The notes under the pieces: model-generated | Databases searched by the model: none | What the model saw: only the letters and a program-made list of their open reading frames with translations | Told to the model about the DNA's origin: nothing | Program-made: the position numbers and the translations under genes | Assembly: GCA_934454125.1 (NCBI GenBank) | Contig: CAKSFA010000001.1 | Coordinates: 62,001 to 126,000 of the forward strand | Source of the DNA: an uncultured Eubacteriales bacterium | GTDB taxonomy: Bacteria > Bacillota > Clostridia > Oscillospirales > Acutalibacteraceae | DNA length: 64,000 nucleotides | Direction: 5' to 3' | Part shown: one piece after another, positions 24,337 to 32,947 of the stretch | How the letters are laid out: each line of letters opens with the position of its first letter | Position numbering within the stretch: the stretch's first letter is position 1

Positions 24337-24359
24337 GTGCATTCACCTCCTTACAAGGT

Positions 24360-24389
24360 TAGTATGCCGCAGTATGGGATGTTTTATAC
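24360..24389 (-). promoter_or_regulatory. sigma-G-type forespore promoter for the SASP-like gene
   Basis: On the minus strand GTATA-N18-CATACTA. This agrees with the Bacillus sigma-G consensus (gHATR-N18-CATnHTA) in both boxes and in spacing, 24 nt before the start codon. Confidence 0.65.
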
Positions 24390-24415
24390 CAAATTTTGCT
24401 TTGGGAGTTGATTTT

Positions 24416-25747
24416 TTGCAATCGTTACCGTCTGAATTTCTTAGCCGTATGCAGAAATTGCTGGGAGAAGCATACGCTGCATTTGTGGAATGTTATGCAG
24501 TTCCTGCCTTAAAAGGTGTACGTTTGAATCCATTGAAATGTACCGCTGCGACTTTGCGGGAGTATCTGCCGTTTTCGCTGGCTCCGGCACCGTTTTCGCC
24601 GCTTTCGTATTACATAGATGCTGCTGAAAAAGTGGGTGCATTGCCTCTGCATCATGCCGGCGCATTTTATGCTCAGGAGCCTTCTGCCGCTTCTGCGGTT
24701 ACCGTGCTTGCGCCGCAGGCTGGTAATAAGGTGTTGGATCTGTGCGCGGCACCTGGTGGAAAAGCGACACAAATTGCCTCTTTGTTGGATGGTACTGGCC
24801 TGATTTGGGCAAATGAGGTAGTAAGGAGCAGAGCAAATATTTTGTTGTCCAATATGGAGCGGTTAGGTGTGCGTAACGGGATTGTATCCAGTTGTCATCC
24901 TGCGGTGTTGTGCGAAAAGTTGGCCGGTTTTTTTGATAAGGTATTAGTAGATGCGCCGTGTTCTGGCGAAGGTATGTTTGGCAGAGATCCGCAGGCTGTG
25001 GTTGATTGGAGTGTTGCACATGTGCAGACTTGCGCTATGCGACAAGCAGCGATTCTCGATTGTGCAGCGCAGGCTGTAAAAACAGACGGTGTGTTAGTAT
25101 ATTCTACCTGTACGTTTGCAAAAGAAGAGAATGAAGATACCGTGTTGGCTTTTTTGCAGCGGCACCCAGAGTTTGTGCTGGAGGACTGCGGAGTGTCGTT
25201 TGGAAGACCGGGAATTGGTCTTCCGCAGACGCGCCGTATTTACCCGATGGACGGTGGAGCAGGGCATTTTGTGGCAAAGCTGCGCCGTGTGGAAGAGAAT
25301 TTGTGCACCGTGGCACCATTTGCACTGCCAAAACGGCAAAATATTGACCCAGCGCACGCATTGCTGGAGGAATTGATGCAGATACCGTGGGAGGGGAAAA
25401 TTTTGCGACTTGAGCAGAATTTTTTTCTGTTGCCAGAGGAATTGCCGGTGTTTCAAGGGTTGGGTGTGTTGCGTGCCGGTATTTTGCTGGGAGAACAGCG
25501 GCAAAATCGTGTGGAACCGGCGCATGCGCTATTTATGGCGGCACGGCCGCAAGATCTGCGACAAACAGTTACCTTTGCGCCGAATGACCCAGAACTGCTG
25601 CGCTTTTTAAAAGGGGAGGAGCTTGCTGCGCCGTCTGGTGCCAAAGGTTATGTTGGTGTTGCAGTGGCTGATGTGATTACTAGCTTTGGTAAATGTGCCG
25701 GTGGCAGACTGAAAAATAAATATCCCAAGGGTTTGCGCAATTTTTAA
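24416..25747 (+). CDS. rRNA cytosine-C5 methyltransferase (RsmF/YebU-like)
   Basis: 443 residues of the NOL1/Nop2/Sun family. The SAM-binding motif is VLDLCAAPGGKATQIASLL. The catalytic pair is in VLVDAPCSGEGMFGRDP (PCS) and YSTCTFAKEENEDTV (TC). A C-terminal RNA-binding region (NOL1/Nop2/Sun C-terminal and PUA-like) follows. It would make 5-methylcytosine in rRNA. TTG 24416 preceded by GGGAG is my start; the frame upstream overlaps the divergent SASP-like gene. Which rRNA position it modifies cannot be told. Confidence 0.88.
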   Translation: MQSLPSEFLSRMQKLLGEAYAAFVECYAVPALKGVRLNPLKCTAATLREYLPFSLAPAPFSPLSYYIDAAEKVGALPLHHAGAFYAQEPSAASAVTVLAPQAGNKVLDLCAAPGGKATQIASLLDGTGLIWANEVVRSRANILLSNMERLGVRNGIVSSCHPAVLCEKLAGFFDKVLVDAPCSGEGMFGRDPQAVVDWSVAHVQTCAMRQAAILDCAAQAVKTDGVLVYSTCTFAKEENEDTVLAFLQRHPEFVLEDCGVSFGRPGIGLPQTRRIYPMDGGAGHFVAKLRRVEENLCTVAPFALPKRQNIDPAHALLEELMQIPWEGKILRLEQNFFLLPEELPVFQGLGVLRAGILLGEQRQNRVEPAHALFMAARPQDLRQTVTFAPNDPELLRFLKGEELAAPSGAKGYVGVAVADVITSFGKCAGGRLKNKYPKGLRNF

Positions 25748-25759
25748 CAGGTGTACTGC

Positions 25760-25788
25760 TTGAAAGTATATCGATTGCGTGCTACAAT
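25760..25788 (+). promoter_or_regulatory. promoter for ilvE
   Basis: TTGAAA-N17-TACAAT, 46 nt before the ilvE start. Confidence 0.65.
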
Positions 25789-25833
25789 AAAATGGAAAAT
25801 ATCAGGAATTATAATGAAAGAGGGTCTATCTCC

Positions 25834-26904
25834 ATGCAAGGAATCAGAGTTGAATACACCAAAACGCCAAAGGTAAAGCCTACAGATGAAACCAAGTTGG
25901 GCTTTGGCTCCATTTTTACAGACCATATGTTTTTGATGAATTATGATGAGGGTCAAGGCTGGCATGACGCGCGCATTGTACCGTATGCTCCTATTGCGCT
26001 GGAGCCATCGGCGATGTGTTTTCACTACGGCCAAACGGTGTTTGAGGGAATGAAGGCATACCGTACACAAGATGACCGGATTTTGCTGTTTCGTCCAGAG
26101 AAAAATGTTGCGCGTTTAAATATTTCCAACGAGCGTTTGTGTATTCCGAAGCTGGATGAGAACTTTGCGCTGCAATGTATTGAAAAACTAGTATCAGTTG
26201 AAAAAGATTGGGTGCCACACGCACCAGGTACTTCACTATATATTCGTCCATTTATTTTTGCAACAGATGCGCATGTTGGTGTGCATCCAGGCAAGCATTT
26301 GCTGTTTGTCATCATTTGCTCACCGGTAGGCAATTATTATCCAGAAGGTCTGGATCCAGTTAAAATTTATGTTGAGAGCAAGTATGTGCGTGCGGTAAAG
26401 GGCGGAATGGGCTATGCCAAAACGGCTGGCAACTACGCAGCTTCTTTGAAAGCACAGGACGAGGCGGAGGAGCAGCAGTATACTCAGGTACTGTGGTTGG
26501 ACGGCGTAGAACGTAAATATGTTGAAGAAGTGGGCACCATGAATGTATTTTTTGTAATTGGTGATGAGGTTGTAACGCCGGCGTTGCAGGGTTCGATTTT
26601 GCCTGGTATTACGCGGATGTCTGCGTTGGAGATTTTAAAATCTTGGGGTCTAAAAGTAACGGAAAGCCCGATTGCGATTGAAGAGCTGTATCAGGCTTAT
26701 CAGAATGGTCAGCTCAAAGAGGCGTTTGGTACTGGCACAGCGGCGGTTATTTCACCCATTGGCCAATTGAAATGGGAAGATCGTGTCATGGAGATCAACA
26801 ATGGTAAAATTGGTGAGATCTCACAAAAGCTATATGATACGCTGACTGGTATTCAATGGGGCAGATTGCCTGATACGATGCAGTGGACCGTGGAAGTACA
26901 TTAA
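25834..26904 (+). CDS. ilvE: branched-chain amino acid aminotransferase
   Basis: 356 residues, a fold-type IV PLP enzyme of the longer BCAT subgroup (the eukaryote/Bacillus IlvK-like kind). It has FHYGQTVFEGMKAYR, RPEKNVARLN, the PLP-binding Lys196 in YAKTAGNYAAS, and VEEVGTMNVFFV. It interconverts Leu, Ile, Val and their keto acids. It is a single-gene unit between its own promoter and a terminator. ATG 25834 follows AGAGGG. Confidence 0.93.
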   Translation: MQGIRVEYTKTPKVKPTDETKLGFGSIFTDHMFLMNYDEGQGWHDARIVPYAPIALEPSAMCFHYGQTVFEGMKAYRTQDDRILLFRPEKNVARLNISNERLCIPKLDENFALQCIEKLVSVEKDWVPHAPGTSLYIRPFIFATDAHVGVHPGKHLLFVIICSPVGNYYPEGLDPVKIYVESKYVRAVKGGMGYAKTAGNYAASLKAQDEAEEQQYTQVLWLDGVERKYVEEVGTMNVFFVIGDEVVTPALQGSILPGITRMSALEILKSWGLKVTESPIAIEELYQAYQNGQLKEAFGTGTAAVISPIGQLKWEDRVMEINNGKIGEISQKLYDTLTGIQWGRLPDTMQWTVEVH

Positions 26905-26908
26905 ACAA

Positions 26909-26937
26909 GACAGCACCTCAGCAGCTGTCGCTTTTTG
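26909..26937 (+). terminator. terminator after ilvE
   Basis: GACAGC / GCTGTC stem with a 9-nt loop, then GCTTTTTG. Confidence 0.7.
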
Positions 26938-26961
26938 TGTTTTGAAAAAGGAGAGTACTCA

Positions 26962-27420
26962 ATGAAACGTATTGCCAGTTTTTGTGTGGACCACACCAAG
27001 CTACAGCCTGGCATTTATACTTCCCGAGTGGACGGCGATATTGTAACGTATGATATTCGCATGAAACGCCCGAATGTACCGCCCTTTTTGCCCAATGCTG
27101 CGATGCACACCATAGAGCATTTGTTTGCTACGCTTTCCCGAAATTCTGAGTTTGCAGATCATATTATTTATTTTGGGCCAATGGGATGCCGTACCGGCTT
27201 TTACTTTTTGGTGCGTGATTTACAACCGCAGGATGCGATTGTATTGATTTATCGCATTATGGAAGATATTTCAAATTTTACCGGAGAAATTCCCGGGAAC
27301 ACCGAGGTGGAATGCGGGAATTATCTGGAGCATGATTTGCAGGAGGCAAAAAATCAGGCCAAAATTTTCCTTCCGTTTATTGCGAATTATACAATAGAAC
27401 AGCTTGAGTATGAAAAATAA
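26962..27420 (+). CDS. luxS: S-ribosylhomocysteine lyase (AI-2 synthase)
   Basis: 152 residues with the LuxS metal-binding motif HTIEHLFAT (HxxEH), the catalytic Cys in FGPMGCRTGFY, and the third metal ligand His in YLEHDLQEAK (CGNYLEH). It cleaves S-ribosylhomocysteine to homocysteine and DPD, the AI-2 precursor. ATG 26962 follows AAAAAGGAGAG. No pfs or other methyl-cycle gene is adjacent. Confidence 0.95.
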   Translation: MKRIASFCVDHTKLQPGIYTSRVDGDIVTYDIRMKRPNVPPFLPNAAMHTIEHLFATLSRNSEFADHIIYFGPMGCRTGFYFLVRDLQPQDAIVLIYRIMEDISNFTGEIPGNTEVECGNYLEHDLQEAKNQAKIFLPFIANYTIEQLEYEK

Positions 27421-27613
27421 ATGTTAAATTGCACATAAATTTCCTCTTGTTCGTAAAAATAGTTGCAAATTTGTAATCATTATAGTAAGATACAGTAGTA
27501 AAGATTACACGGATGTAATATTTGCATGCGTAACGAGAGGAAGATTCATTATCAATTTTAACTGGTCTGAATCCCATTCAGAAAGTAAAAGAACGAATAC
27601 GGAAGAAACGCAT

Positions 27614-29083
27614 TTGCAGGCAATTTGGAAAAATATTTGTAGTTCTATTTTTCGCCTGACAAAACGAGTATATAGTATACAAATAAAAACGGTGCTGGCA
27701 TACTTTACAGCACAAGCTGCTGGCATTACATCAAGTGGCAGTACTGGTTATGCAGAGAATAACCAGCATATATTTAAGGTGATTGCGCCGCTTACAGGCG
27801 CTGCAGTGCTGATTGCTTCTTTTGGTATTTCGGCTCTTCCTGGCGGTGGTATGCATGTTTATGCAGGTGAAACGCAATCGGTTTATGGTCAGCCCTATGA
27901 GGTGGTGAACCGTGTGATGGAGGAAAATACAGATGGCAGTCTGGTGTTGCAGTCTAGAATGATTACGGCAGTTGCACCGGTAGAATCTGCGAAGACAACG
28001 GTATCGGCCACAGAGCATTTGGCTGCAAAAAGTACGAGTGCTTATAAAGAAGCTGCGGGACTTTATCTCAACGGTGATTTTATTGGTGCGGCAGCAAACG
28101 GAGAAGATTTGACCATCATGCTGCAGGATTTGTTGAGTAATAATACACCGGAGGATTGCAAAGAAATTGCATTTACCGATCAAATCGAAATAAAAACAGA
28201 TTTGTATGCGATGGCTGCGATTACTTCGGCAGAGGCGATAAAGGCACAATTGACCGGTCTTTCTGCAAAACCGATGGGCTATACGGTGACAGAAACAGAT
28301 TCTTGGGAGAGTATTGCTGAAACATTTGGTTGCACAGTCAACGAACTTAAGGTGCTCAATCCCAATATTGCAGCTCCTCTGAAGAGCGGTGATAAACTCA
28401 GTGTGATTGCAAAGAAGTCTATTTTAAGTATTGCGTTTACAAAAGAGGAAAGTTACGAACAGACCATTCCTTTTGAAACGCAGGTGAAGAAGGACAGTTC
28501 ACAGTATACCACGTATTCTGAGGTGTTGACCGAAGGAATGAACGGTACAAATTTGTTGGTTGATGCAGTTACCTATGTCAATGGAAAAGAGACTGCTCGC
28601 ACCAATGTTTCACAAACAGTAACGCAGGAGCCTGTAACTAAAGTGGTAGCGCAGGGAACAAAAACCCCACCGGCTGGCAGTGTGCCAGGTGTGAGCAGCG
28701 GTACTCTGACTTGGCCGGTTCCAACCATTCACGTAATCAGCAGTGGTTTTGGTTACCGCGGCGGCGTTCGTCACAGTGGCATTGATATTGCAAATGGTGC
28801 AGCGTATGGTCACACTTTTGTTGCAGCAGATGCCGGTACGGTAGAGTTTGCCGGATACGATAATTCTGGTTATGGTCTTTACATTATTGTAAACCATGGG
28901 AATGGTAGAAAAACTCTGTATGGCCATGCAAGTAAAGCGCTTGTGCAGGCTGGAACAAAGGTGACCAAAGGACAAGCCATCGGTTTGATTGGTAACACAG
29001 GGTATTCTGACGGTGCACATTTGCATTTTGAAGTGATTGAAAATGGTGTTTCAGTCAATCCGCTAAATTATGTTCGTGCATAG
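27614..29083 (+). CDS. M23 family metallopeptidase with LysM and G5 domains
   Basis: 489 residues in this frame. A membrane segment lies near 56-75 (VIAPLTGAAVLIASFGISAL), followed by a region rich in Ser/Thr. A LysM domain (YTVTETDSWESIAETFGCTVNELKVLNPN) and a G5 domain (about 275-345) come next, then a C-terminal M23 domain with HSGIDIANG, YGHASKA and HLHFEV carrying the zinc ligands. It is a cell-wall peptidase or amidase-assisting protein. TTG 27614 has GGAAG upstream. The frame stays open well upstream without ATG/GTG/TTG; an ATT at 27548 behind GAGAGG is an alternative start. Confidence 0.88.
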   Translation: MQAIWKNICSSIFRLTKRVYSIQIKTVLAYFTAQAAGITSSGSTGYAENNQHIFKVIAPLTGAAVLIASFGISALPGGGMHVYAGETQSVYGQPYEVVNRVMEENTDGSLVLQSRMITAVAPVESAKTTVSATEHLAAKSTSAYKEAAGLYLNGDFIGAAANGEDLTIMLQDLLSNNTPEDCKEIAFTDQIEIKTDLYAMAAITSAEAIKAQLTGLSAKPMGYTVTETDSWESIAETFGCTVNELKVLNPNIAAPLKSGDKLSVIAKKSILSIAFTKEESYEQTIPFETQVKKDSSQYTTYSEVLTEGMNGTNLLVDAVTYVNGKETARTNVSQTVTQEPVTKVVAQGTKTPPAGSVPGVSSGTLTWPVPTIHVISSGFGYRGGVRHSGIDIANGAAYGHTFVAADAGTVEFAGYDNSGYGLYIIVNHGNGRKTLYGHASKALVQAGTKVTKGQAIGLIGNTGYSDGAHLHFEVIENGVSVNPLNYVRA

Positions 29084-29098
29084 AGAATAAAAAGAAGT

Positions 29099-29127
29099 AC
29101 CTTGCTTGTATGCAAGGTCTTTTTTTA
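29099..29127 (+). terminator. terminator after the M23 peptidase gene
   Basis: ACCTTGC / GCAAGGT stem with a 6-nt loop and CTTTTTTT. Confidence 0.85.
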
Positions 29128-29259
29128 TGTGGTTTTTGATAAAATTAAGAAGTTTTTTTGGTTTGTGATTTGTTTTAGCGAAATCGACTTGGCTATCATA
29201 TGAAAATACAAGACTATCTGTTATTTTGAACAAGATTATGAATAAATTTTTGTGAGAGA

Positions 29260-29288
29260 TTGACTTTTTTGTGCCAATGTATTATTAT
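29260..29288 (+). promoter_or_regulatory. promoter for murA
   Basis: TTGACT-N17-TATTAT, about 100 nt before murA. The 29128-29259 stretch upstream is AT-rich and I see nothing else in it. Confidence 0.65.
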
Positions 29289-29387
29289 CATAAAAGATGC
29301 TTTTTGTTCGGAGCATTTTTTCGTACAAATATGTGATTTATTGCAATGCGCAATCGGCGCACAAGAAAACGATTGGGGCGTGTCTCA

Positions 29388-30671
29388 TTGGATAAATATG
29401 TAGTCACCGGCGGCATCCCGCTAAAAGGTACTGTTACAGTTAGTGGTGCCAAAAATGCCGCCATTGCCATTATTCCTGCGGCTATTTTGTCAAACGACGT
29501 TTGCCGGATTGAAAATGTACCAAACATTACAGATGTAAACGATATGCTTCATATTATTCGTGATATGGGAGCTGTAATTAAACGAATTAATAAATCTACC
29601 ATTGAAATAGATGCAAGGCCAATTCACTCTCACGTGGCTTCTTATGAGCTGGCGCGCCATATGCGCGGTTCTTATTACCTGCTGGGGGCGCTGTTGGGTC
29701 GATTTTGTCATGCTGTGGTTTCAATGCCTGGTGGCTGCGATTTTGGTGTGCGTCCTATCGATCAGCATCTTAAGGGTTTTTCTGCTCTGGGCGCTACGTA
29801 TAGTCTTGAAGGCGGTATGGTGGACGTGCAGGCACAACAGCTTTGCGGCAACAATATTTATATGGACGTTGTTTCGGTTGGAGCAACGATTAATACCATG
29901 CTGGCAGCGGTAAAGGCTACAGGACTGACTGTAATTGAAAATGCTGCGAAAGAGCCGCATATTGTTGATTTAGCGAACTTTTTAAGTTCGATGGGTGCAG
30001 ATATTCGTGGTGCCGGCACGGATGTGATTAAGATTCATGGTGTAGAAAGCCTGCATGGAACAGTATATTCGATTATTCCGGATCAGATTGAGGCTGGCAC
30101 CTATATGGCAGCTATTGCTGCGACTGGCGGAGATGCAATCGTAGAAAATGTGATACCTAAGCATCTGGAGTCGATTTCGGCAAAGCTGGAGGAAATGGGT
30201 GTTACCGTAGAAGAATTCGATGATTCGATTCGCATTAAACGGGCAGAACCGCTGCAAAAATGTAATATTAAAACGATGCCACACCCTGGTTTTCCGACGG
30301 ATATGCAGCCGCAAATCTCTGTGCTGCTTTCGATTGCACAGGGTACCAGCATTATCAATGAAAGTGTGTGGGACAGCCGTTTTCGCTATGTAGAAGAATT
30401 GCGCCGGATGGGTGCACAGTTTTCGGTGGACGGCAAGTTGGCAGTGATTGAGGGTGTGGATCATTTGAATGCTGCCCCTGTAAAAGCTACGGATTTGCGT
30501 GCAGGTGCAGCTGTGATTATTGCAGCACTTTGTGCAAATGGCGTCAGCCAGATTGAGGAGGTACGCCATATTGAGCGCGGCTATGAAGATATCGTGGAAA
30601 AGCTGCAGCAACTGGGCGCAAACATCAAACGTGTGCACACGCCGGAGGATAGCAAACCTCAGGCCATGTAA
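29388..30671 (+). CDS. murA: UDP-N-acetylglucosamine 1-carboxyvinyltransferase
   Basis: 427 residues from TTG 29388. Inverse alpha-beta barrel EPSP-synthase family with KGTVTVSGAKNAAIAIIPA and the PEP-binding Cys117 in MPGGCDFGVRPIDQHL, so it should be fosfomycin-sensitive in principle. It performs the first committed step of peptidoglycan synthesis. The TTG start gives LDKYVVTGG, aligned with the family N-terminus, and has GGGGCG 7 nt upstream. The in-frame ATG at 29346 would add an unusual basic extension with no ribosome site. Confidence 0.93.
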   Translation: MDKYVVTGGIPLKGTVTVSGAKNAAIAIIPAAILSNDVCRIENVPNITDVNDMLHIIRDMGAVIKRINKSTIEIDARPIHSHVASYELARHMRGSYYLLGALLGRFCHAVVSMPGGCDFGVRPIDQHLKGFSALGATYSLEGGMVDVQAQQLCGNNIYMDVVSVGATINTMLAAVKATGLTVIENAAKEPHIVDLANFLSSMGADIRGAGTDVIKIHGVESLHGTVYSIIPDQIEAGTYMAAIAATGGDAIVENVIPKHLESISAKLEEMGVTVEEFDDSIRIKRAEPLQKCNIKTMPHPGFPTDMQPQISVLLSIAQGTSIINESVWDSRFRYVEELRRMGAQFSVDGKLAVIEGVDHLNAAPVKATDLRAGAAVIIAALCANGVSQIEEVRHIERGYEDIVEKLQQLGANIKRVHTPEDSKPQAM

Positions 30672-30683
30672 TTTTAGATACCT

Positions 30684-30713
30684 AAGCCTGCCGCCTTTGC
30701 GACGGGCTTTTTT
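30684..30713 (+). terminator. terminator after murA
   Basis: An imperfect AAGCCTGCCG / CGACGGGCTT stem followed by TTTTTT. Confidence 0.75.
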
Positions 30714-30736
30714 GATACCATCCACGGAGGAATACT

Positions 30737-31531
30737 ATGGCAAGAATTTGTCCTTTATTCAGCGGCAGCAGCGGTAATTGCTACTATGTTGGTTCGGCAA
30801 CGGCCGGTATTTTGATTGATGCGGGACGTAGTGCTAAGCAGATTGAAGCAAAATTGAAACAGTGGGAAATACCGATGCATGTGATTCAGGCGGTGTTTGT
30901 AACGCATGAGCATACGGACCATGTTAAGGGGTTGCGTGTGTTGACTGCAAAGTATGGAATACCGGTGTTTTCTTCGCTTGGTACGTTGCAAGCCTTGGAA
31001 CGACTGGAGTTGCTGCCGTCAGATATTGCGATAAATTTAGTGGAGGAACGTGGAATTGAATGCGCTGGGATGTGGATTTCAACATTTGAAATACAGCACG
31101 ATTGTGCACAGGGCGTGGGTTTTCATATTACAACGGCGGATGACCGTACATTGGCATTTGCGACGGATTTGGGCTGTATGACTGAGCAGGTGCGGAAAAA
31201 TTTGTTGGGCAGCGACTTTGTGGTGCTGGAATCAAACCATGAAGAAGGGATGTTACGCACAGGAAATTATCCTTACTATTTAAAGCGGCGAATTTTATCA
31301 GATAGAGGGCATTTGTCGAATGTGGCTTGTGCTGAGATGTTGCCGGAATTGGCTCAGTCTGGTACGGCGCGGTTTTTGTTGGCGCATTTGAGCCATGAGA
31401 ATAATACGCCGGAAATTGCCCTGCAAACAGCGCTTTGCGCATTGCAAATGAAAGGTTTGAAAAAGGAAAGAGACTATGAAATTTCTGTGGCACAAAGGGA
31501 AAATGAGAATTTAGGTATTATACTGTTTTGA
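30737..31531 (+). CDS. walJ: metallo-beta-lactamase-fold hydrolase WalJ/YycJ
   Basis: 264 residues with SGSSGNCYYVG at the start, the metal motif THEHTDHVKG (HxHxDH), and HLSHENNTPEIAL near the C-terminus, the YycJ signature. In Bacillus and relatives it is a 5'-3' exonuclease linked to mismatch repair, often near walRK. Here it lies between murA and rlmH without walRK. GGAGGAATACT precedes ATG 30737. Confidence 0.9.
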   Translation: MARICPLFSGSSGNCYYVGSATAGILIDAGRSAKQIEAKLKQWEIPMHVIQAVFVTHEHTDHVKGLRVLTAKYGIPVFSSLGTLQALERLELLPSDIAINLVEERGIECAGMWISTFEIQHDCAQGVGFHITTADDRTLAFATDLGCMTEQVRKNLLGSDFVVLESNHEEGMLRTGNYPYYLKRRILSDRGHLSNVACAEMLPELAQSGTARFLLAHLSHENNTPEIALQTALCALQMKGLKKERDYEISVAQRENENLGIILF

Positions 31532-31540
31532 GGTGTTTTC

Positions 31541-32020
31541 ATGCTGACTATTCAGATTGTTTGTGTGGGGAAATTGAAGGAACAATATTGGGTGCAGGCG
31601 TGTGCGGAGTATGCAAAACGATTGGGTAGTTTTTGCAAATTTGTGGTGCATGAAGTGGGGGAAGTGAGGATTTCAGAGAAGGCATCAGACGCGGAAATAC
31701 ACAATGCACTTGAAAAAGAAGGAACTTCGATTTTGCGTTTAGCTGCGAATGGGTTTGTGGTTGCGTTGTGCATCGAGGGACGGGAGATGGAATCGATGGA
31801 AATGGCACATTTGCTAGAAAAATGCTCTGTTGCGGGGCATAGTATGGTGAGTTTTGTCATTGGAAGCTCGCATGGATTGTGCGAAACGGTGAAAAATAGA
31901 GTTGATTTCAAACTTTCTTTGTCTAAAATGACGTTTCCGCATCAATTGGCGCGCGTGGTGCTGACAGAGCAAATTTACCGGAGTTTTCAGATACAGTCGG
32001 GCGGAAAATATCATAAATAA
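31541..32020 (+). CDS. rlmH: 23S rRNA pseudouridine-1915 N3-methyltransferase
   Basis: 159 residues, SPOUT fold: QIVCVGKLKEQYWVQACAEYAKRL at the start, the knot with FVIGSSHGLC, and the C-terminal LSKMTFPHQLARVVLTEQIYRSFQIQSGGKYHK (family-defining YR...GxxYHK). It methylates pseudouridine 1915 in helix 69. It starts 9 nt after walJ, so the two are probably one transcript. Confidence 0.95.
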   Translation: MLTIQIVCVGKLKEQYWVQACAEYAKRLGSFCKFVVHEVGEVRISEKASDAEIHNALEKEGTSILRLAANGFVVALCIEGREMESMEMAHLLEKCSVAGHSMVSFVIGSSHGLCETVKNRVDFKLSLSKMTFPHQLARVVLTEQIYRSFQIQSGGKYHK

Positions 32021-32404
32021 TGGAAAAATGCGGGGGTTTGTACATGAATTCGTAACAAATTGTGGTCTCAAAGTGCTGTTTTGCGACCATGAATGTGCAT
32101 TTTTGGACCAATAGCGAGCACTACCTTTTGGGGTTAATTCAATTAAGTTACAAATATGTTTTTAGATGATGGAGAGGGGATTGCTTGTGGGTGATCCTTT
32201 TTTAGGTGAAGAAATCGATTTCGTGCATGGTTAATCTGTAAAAGGTTGTATCATGTATAATCGGATTTAATACTATAAAAATTGTTAAATCAAAAAATAT
32301 TAAATTATTTCTTGTTATATTATATAAATATAATTTATATTTTATTATAATCATGCTGTTTTGAGAGTAATAAAAATAAAATTGGAGCATTTGGAATGGG
32401 AAAA
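32021..32404 (+). other. gene-free, AT-rich stretch after rlmH holding a 21-bp-period repeat
   Basis: No supported gene. Positions 32064-32126 hold a degenerate tandem repeat (see repeat entry). Positions 32240-32370 are very AT-rich with no clear hairpin or promoter. No convincing terminator for rlmH is seen; a weak GGAT/ATCC hairpin plus TTTTTT lies near 32178-32203. Confidence 0.5.
32064..32126 (+). repeat. degenerate 21-bp-period GACCA repeat, locus 1
   Basis: GACCATGA starts at 32085 and GACCAATA at 32106, exactly 21 nt apart; a weaker unit (GGTCTCAAA) starts 21 nt earlier at 32064. Each unit ends in a T-rich tail (TTTTGC, TTTTTG). The same unit occurs three times at 48439-48501. Confidence 0.5.
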
Positions 32405-32432
32405 GAAAAAACGGAGCCTTTCAGCTCCGTTT
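32405..32432 (-). terminator. minus-strand terminator after the 49-residue gene
   Basis: On the minus strand ACGGAGC / GCTCCGT with a 6-nt loop followed by a T-run. Confidence 0.85.
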
Positions 32433-32437
32433 GGTGT

Positions 32438-32587
32438 TTACAGGGTACAAGAGTTGAATCCCGGAAGACAACGTTTTTCTTTGTCGTCATCGGTGCAGCC
32501 TAATACTTTTTGGGAGAGGAGTGCGACCTGCTCTTCTAAAGCTTGGACGCGGGCTACCAATTCTTCAATCGTTTTTTCATTGCTCAT
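32438..32587 (-). CDS. 49-residue coiled-coil protein with C-terminal cysteines, function unknown
   Basis: A complete minus-strand frame below usual ORF cut-offs: MSNEKTIEELVARVQALEEQ, then VALLSQKVLGC, an acidic/basic DDDKEKR and a tail with Cys40 and Cys47 (CLPGFNSCTL). Hydrophobic heptads (I7, L10, V14, L17, V21, L24, V28) predict a short coiled coil, so it may oligomerise; three Cys could bind metal or form disulfides. The ribosome site is AAAGGAGG, with a sigma-A-type promoter upstream and a hairpin terminator just downstream, so it is a stand-alone expressed gene. No family recognised. Confidence 0.75.
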   Translation of the reverse strand: MSNEKTIEELVARVQALEEQVALLSQKVLGCTDDDKEKRCLPGFNSCTL

Positions 32588-32612
32588 ATACTTCAACCTC
32601 CTTTATGAGATT

Positions 32613-32641
32613 ATTATATCAAAGTTCACCAGCAATATCAA
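32613..32641 (-). promoter_or_regulatory. promoter for the 49-residue gene
   Basis: On the minus strand TTGATA-N17-TATAAT, 26 nt before the start codon. Confidence 0.75.
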
Positions 32642-32775
32642 TAATAATTCTCAATTTTATTTTAGTTATTTTTACTGAAAAAATCTTTATTAAAATGGAG
32701 TTTATTATCTAAAATAGGAATATCATCTTGGATGTCATGTGATTTGGTCGGTTGGTGGAGAGTTTGTATGAGGGA

Positions 32776-32816
32776 AATAAAAAAGAACCTGAGACGCGAA
32801 GTGCGTCCAGGCTCAG
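32776..32816 (-). terminator. terminator after tRNA-Leu
   Basis: On the minus strand a long stem (GAGCCTGGACGC with GCGTCTCAGGTTC, wobble and one mismatch) around an ACTTC loop, then TTTTTTATTT. Confidence 0.75.
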
Positions 32817-32818
32817 CC

Positions 32819-32902
32819 TGGTGCGGCAGATGGGACTTGAACCCATACGTCAAAGACACACGCCCCTCAAACGTGCCTGTCTGCCGGTTCCAGCACTGCC
32901 GC
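32819..32902 (-). tRNA. tRNA-Leu (anticodon GAG), CCA encoded
   Basis: Minus strand: acceptor GCGGCAG pairs with CTGCCGC, followed by A and CCA. The D arm, a CACGT/GCGTG anticodon stem with loop TTGAGGG (anticodon GAG), a variable arm of the long class II type, and GGGTTCAAGTCCC T arm are all visible. 84 nt including CCA. Confidence 0.93.
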
Positions 32903-32918
32903 AAATACCAACGGGACA

Positions 32919-32947
32919 AGTATACCATTTTGTAAAACGGCTGTCAA
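32919..32947 (-). promoter_or_regulatory. promoter for tRNA-Leu
   Basis: On the minus strand TTGACA-N17-TATACT, 17 nt before the tRNA 5' end. The 32948-33143 stretch beyond it, up to the next promoter, shows no gene I can support. Confidence 0.8.
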
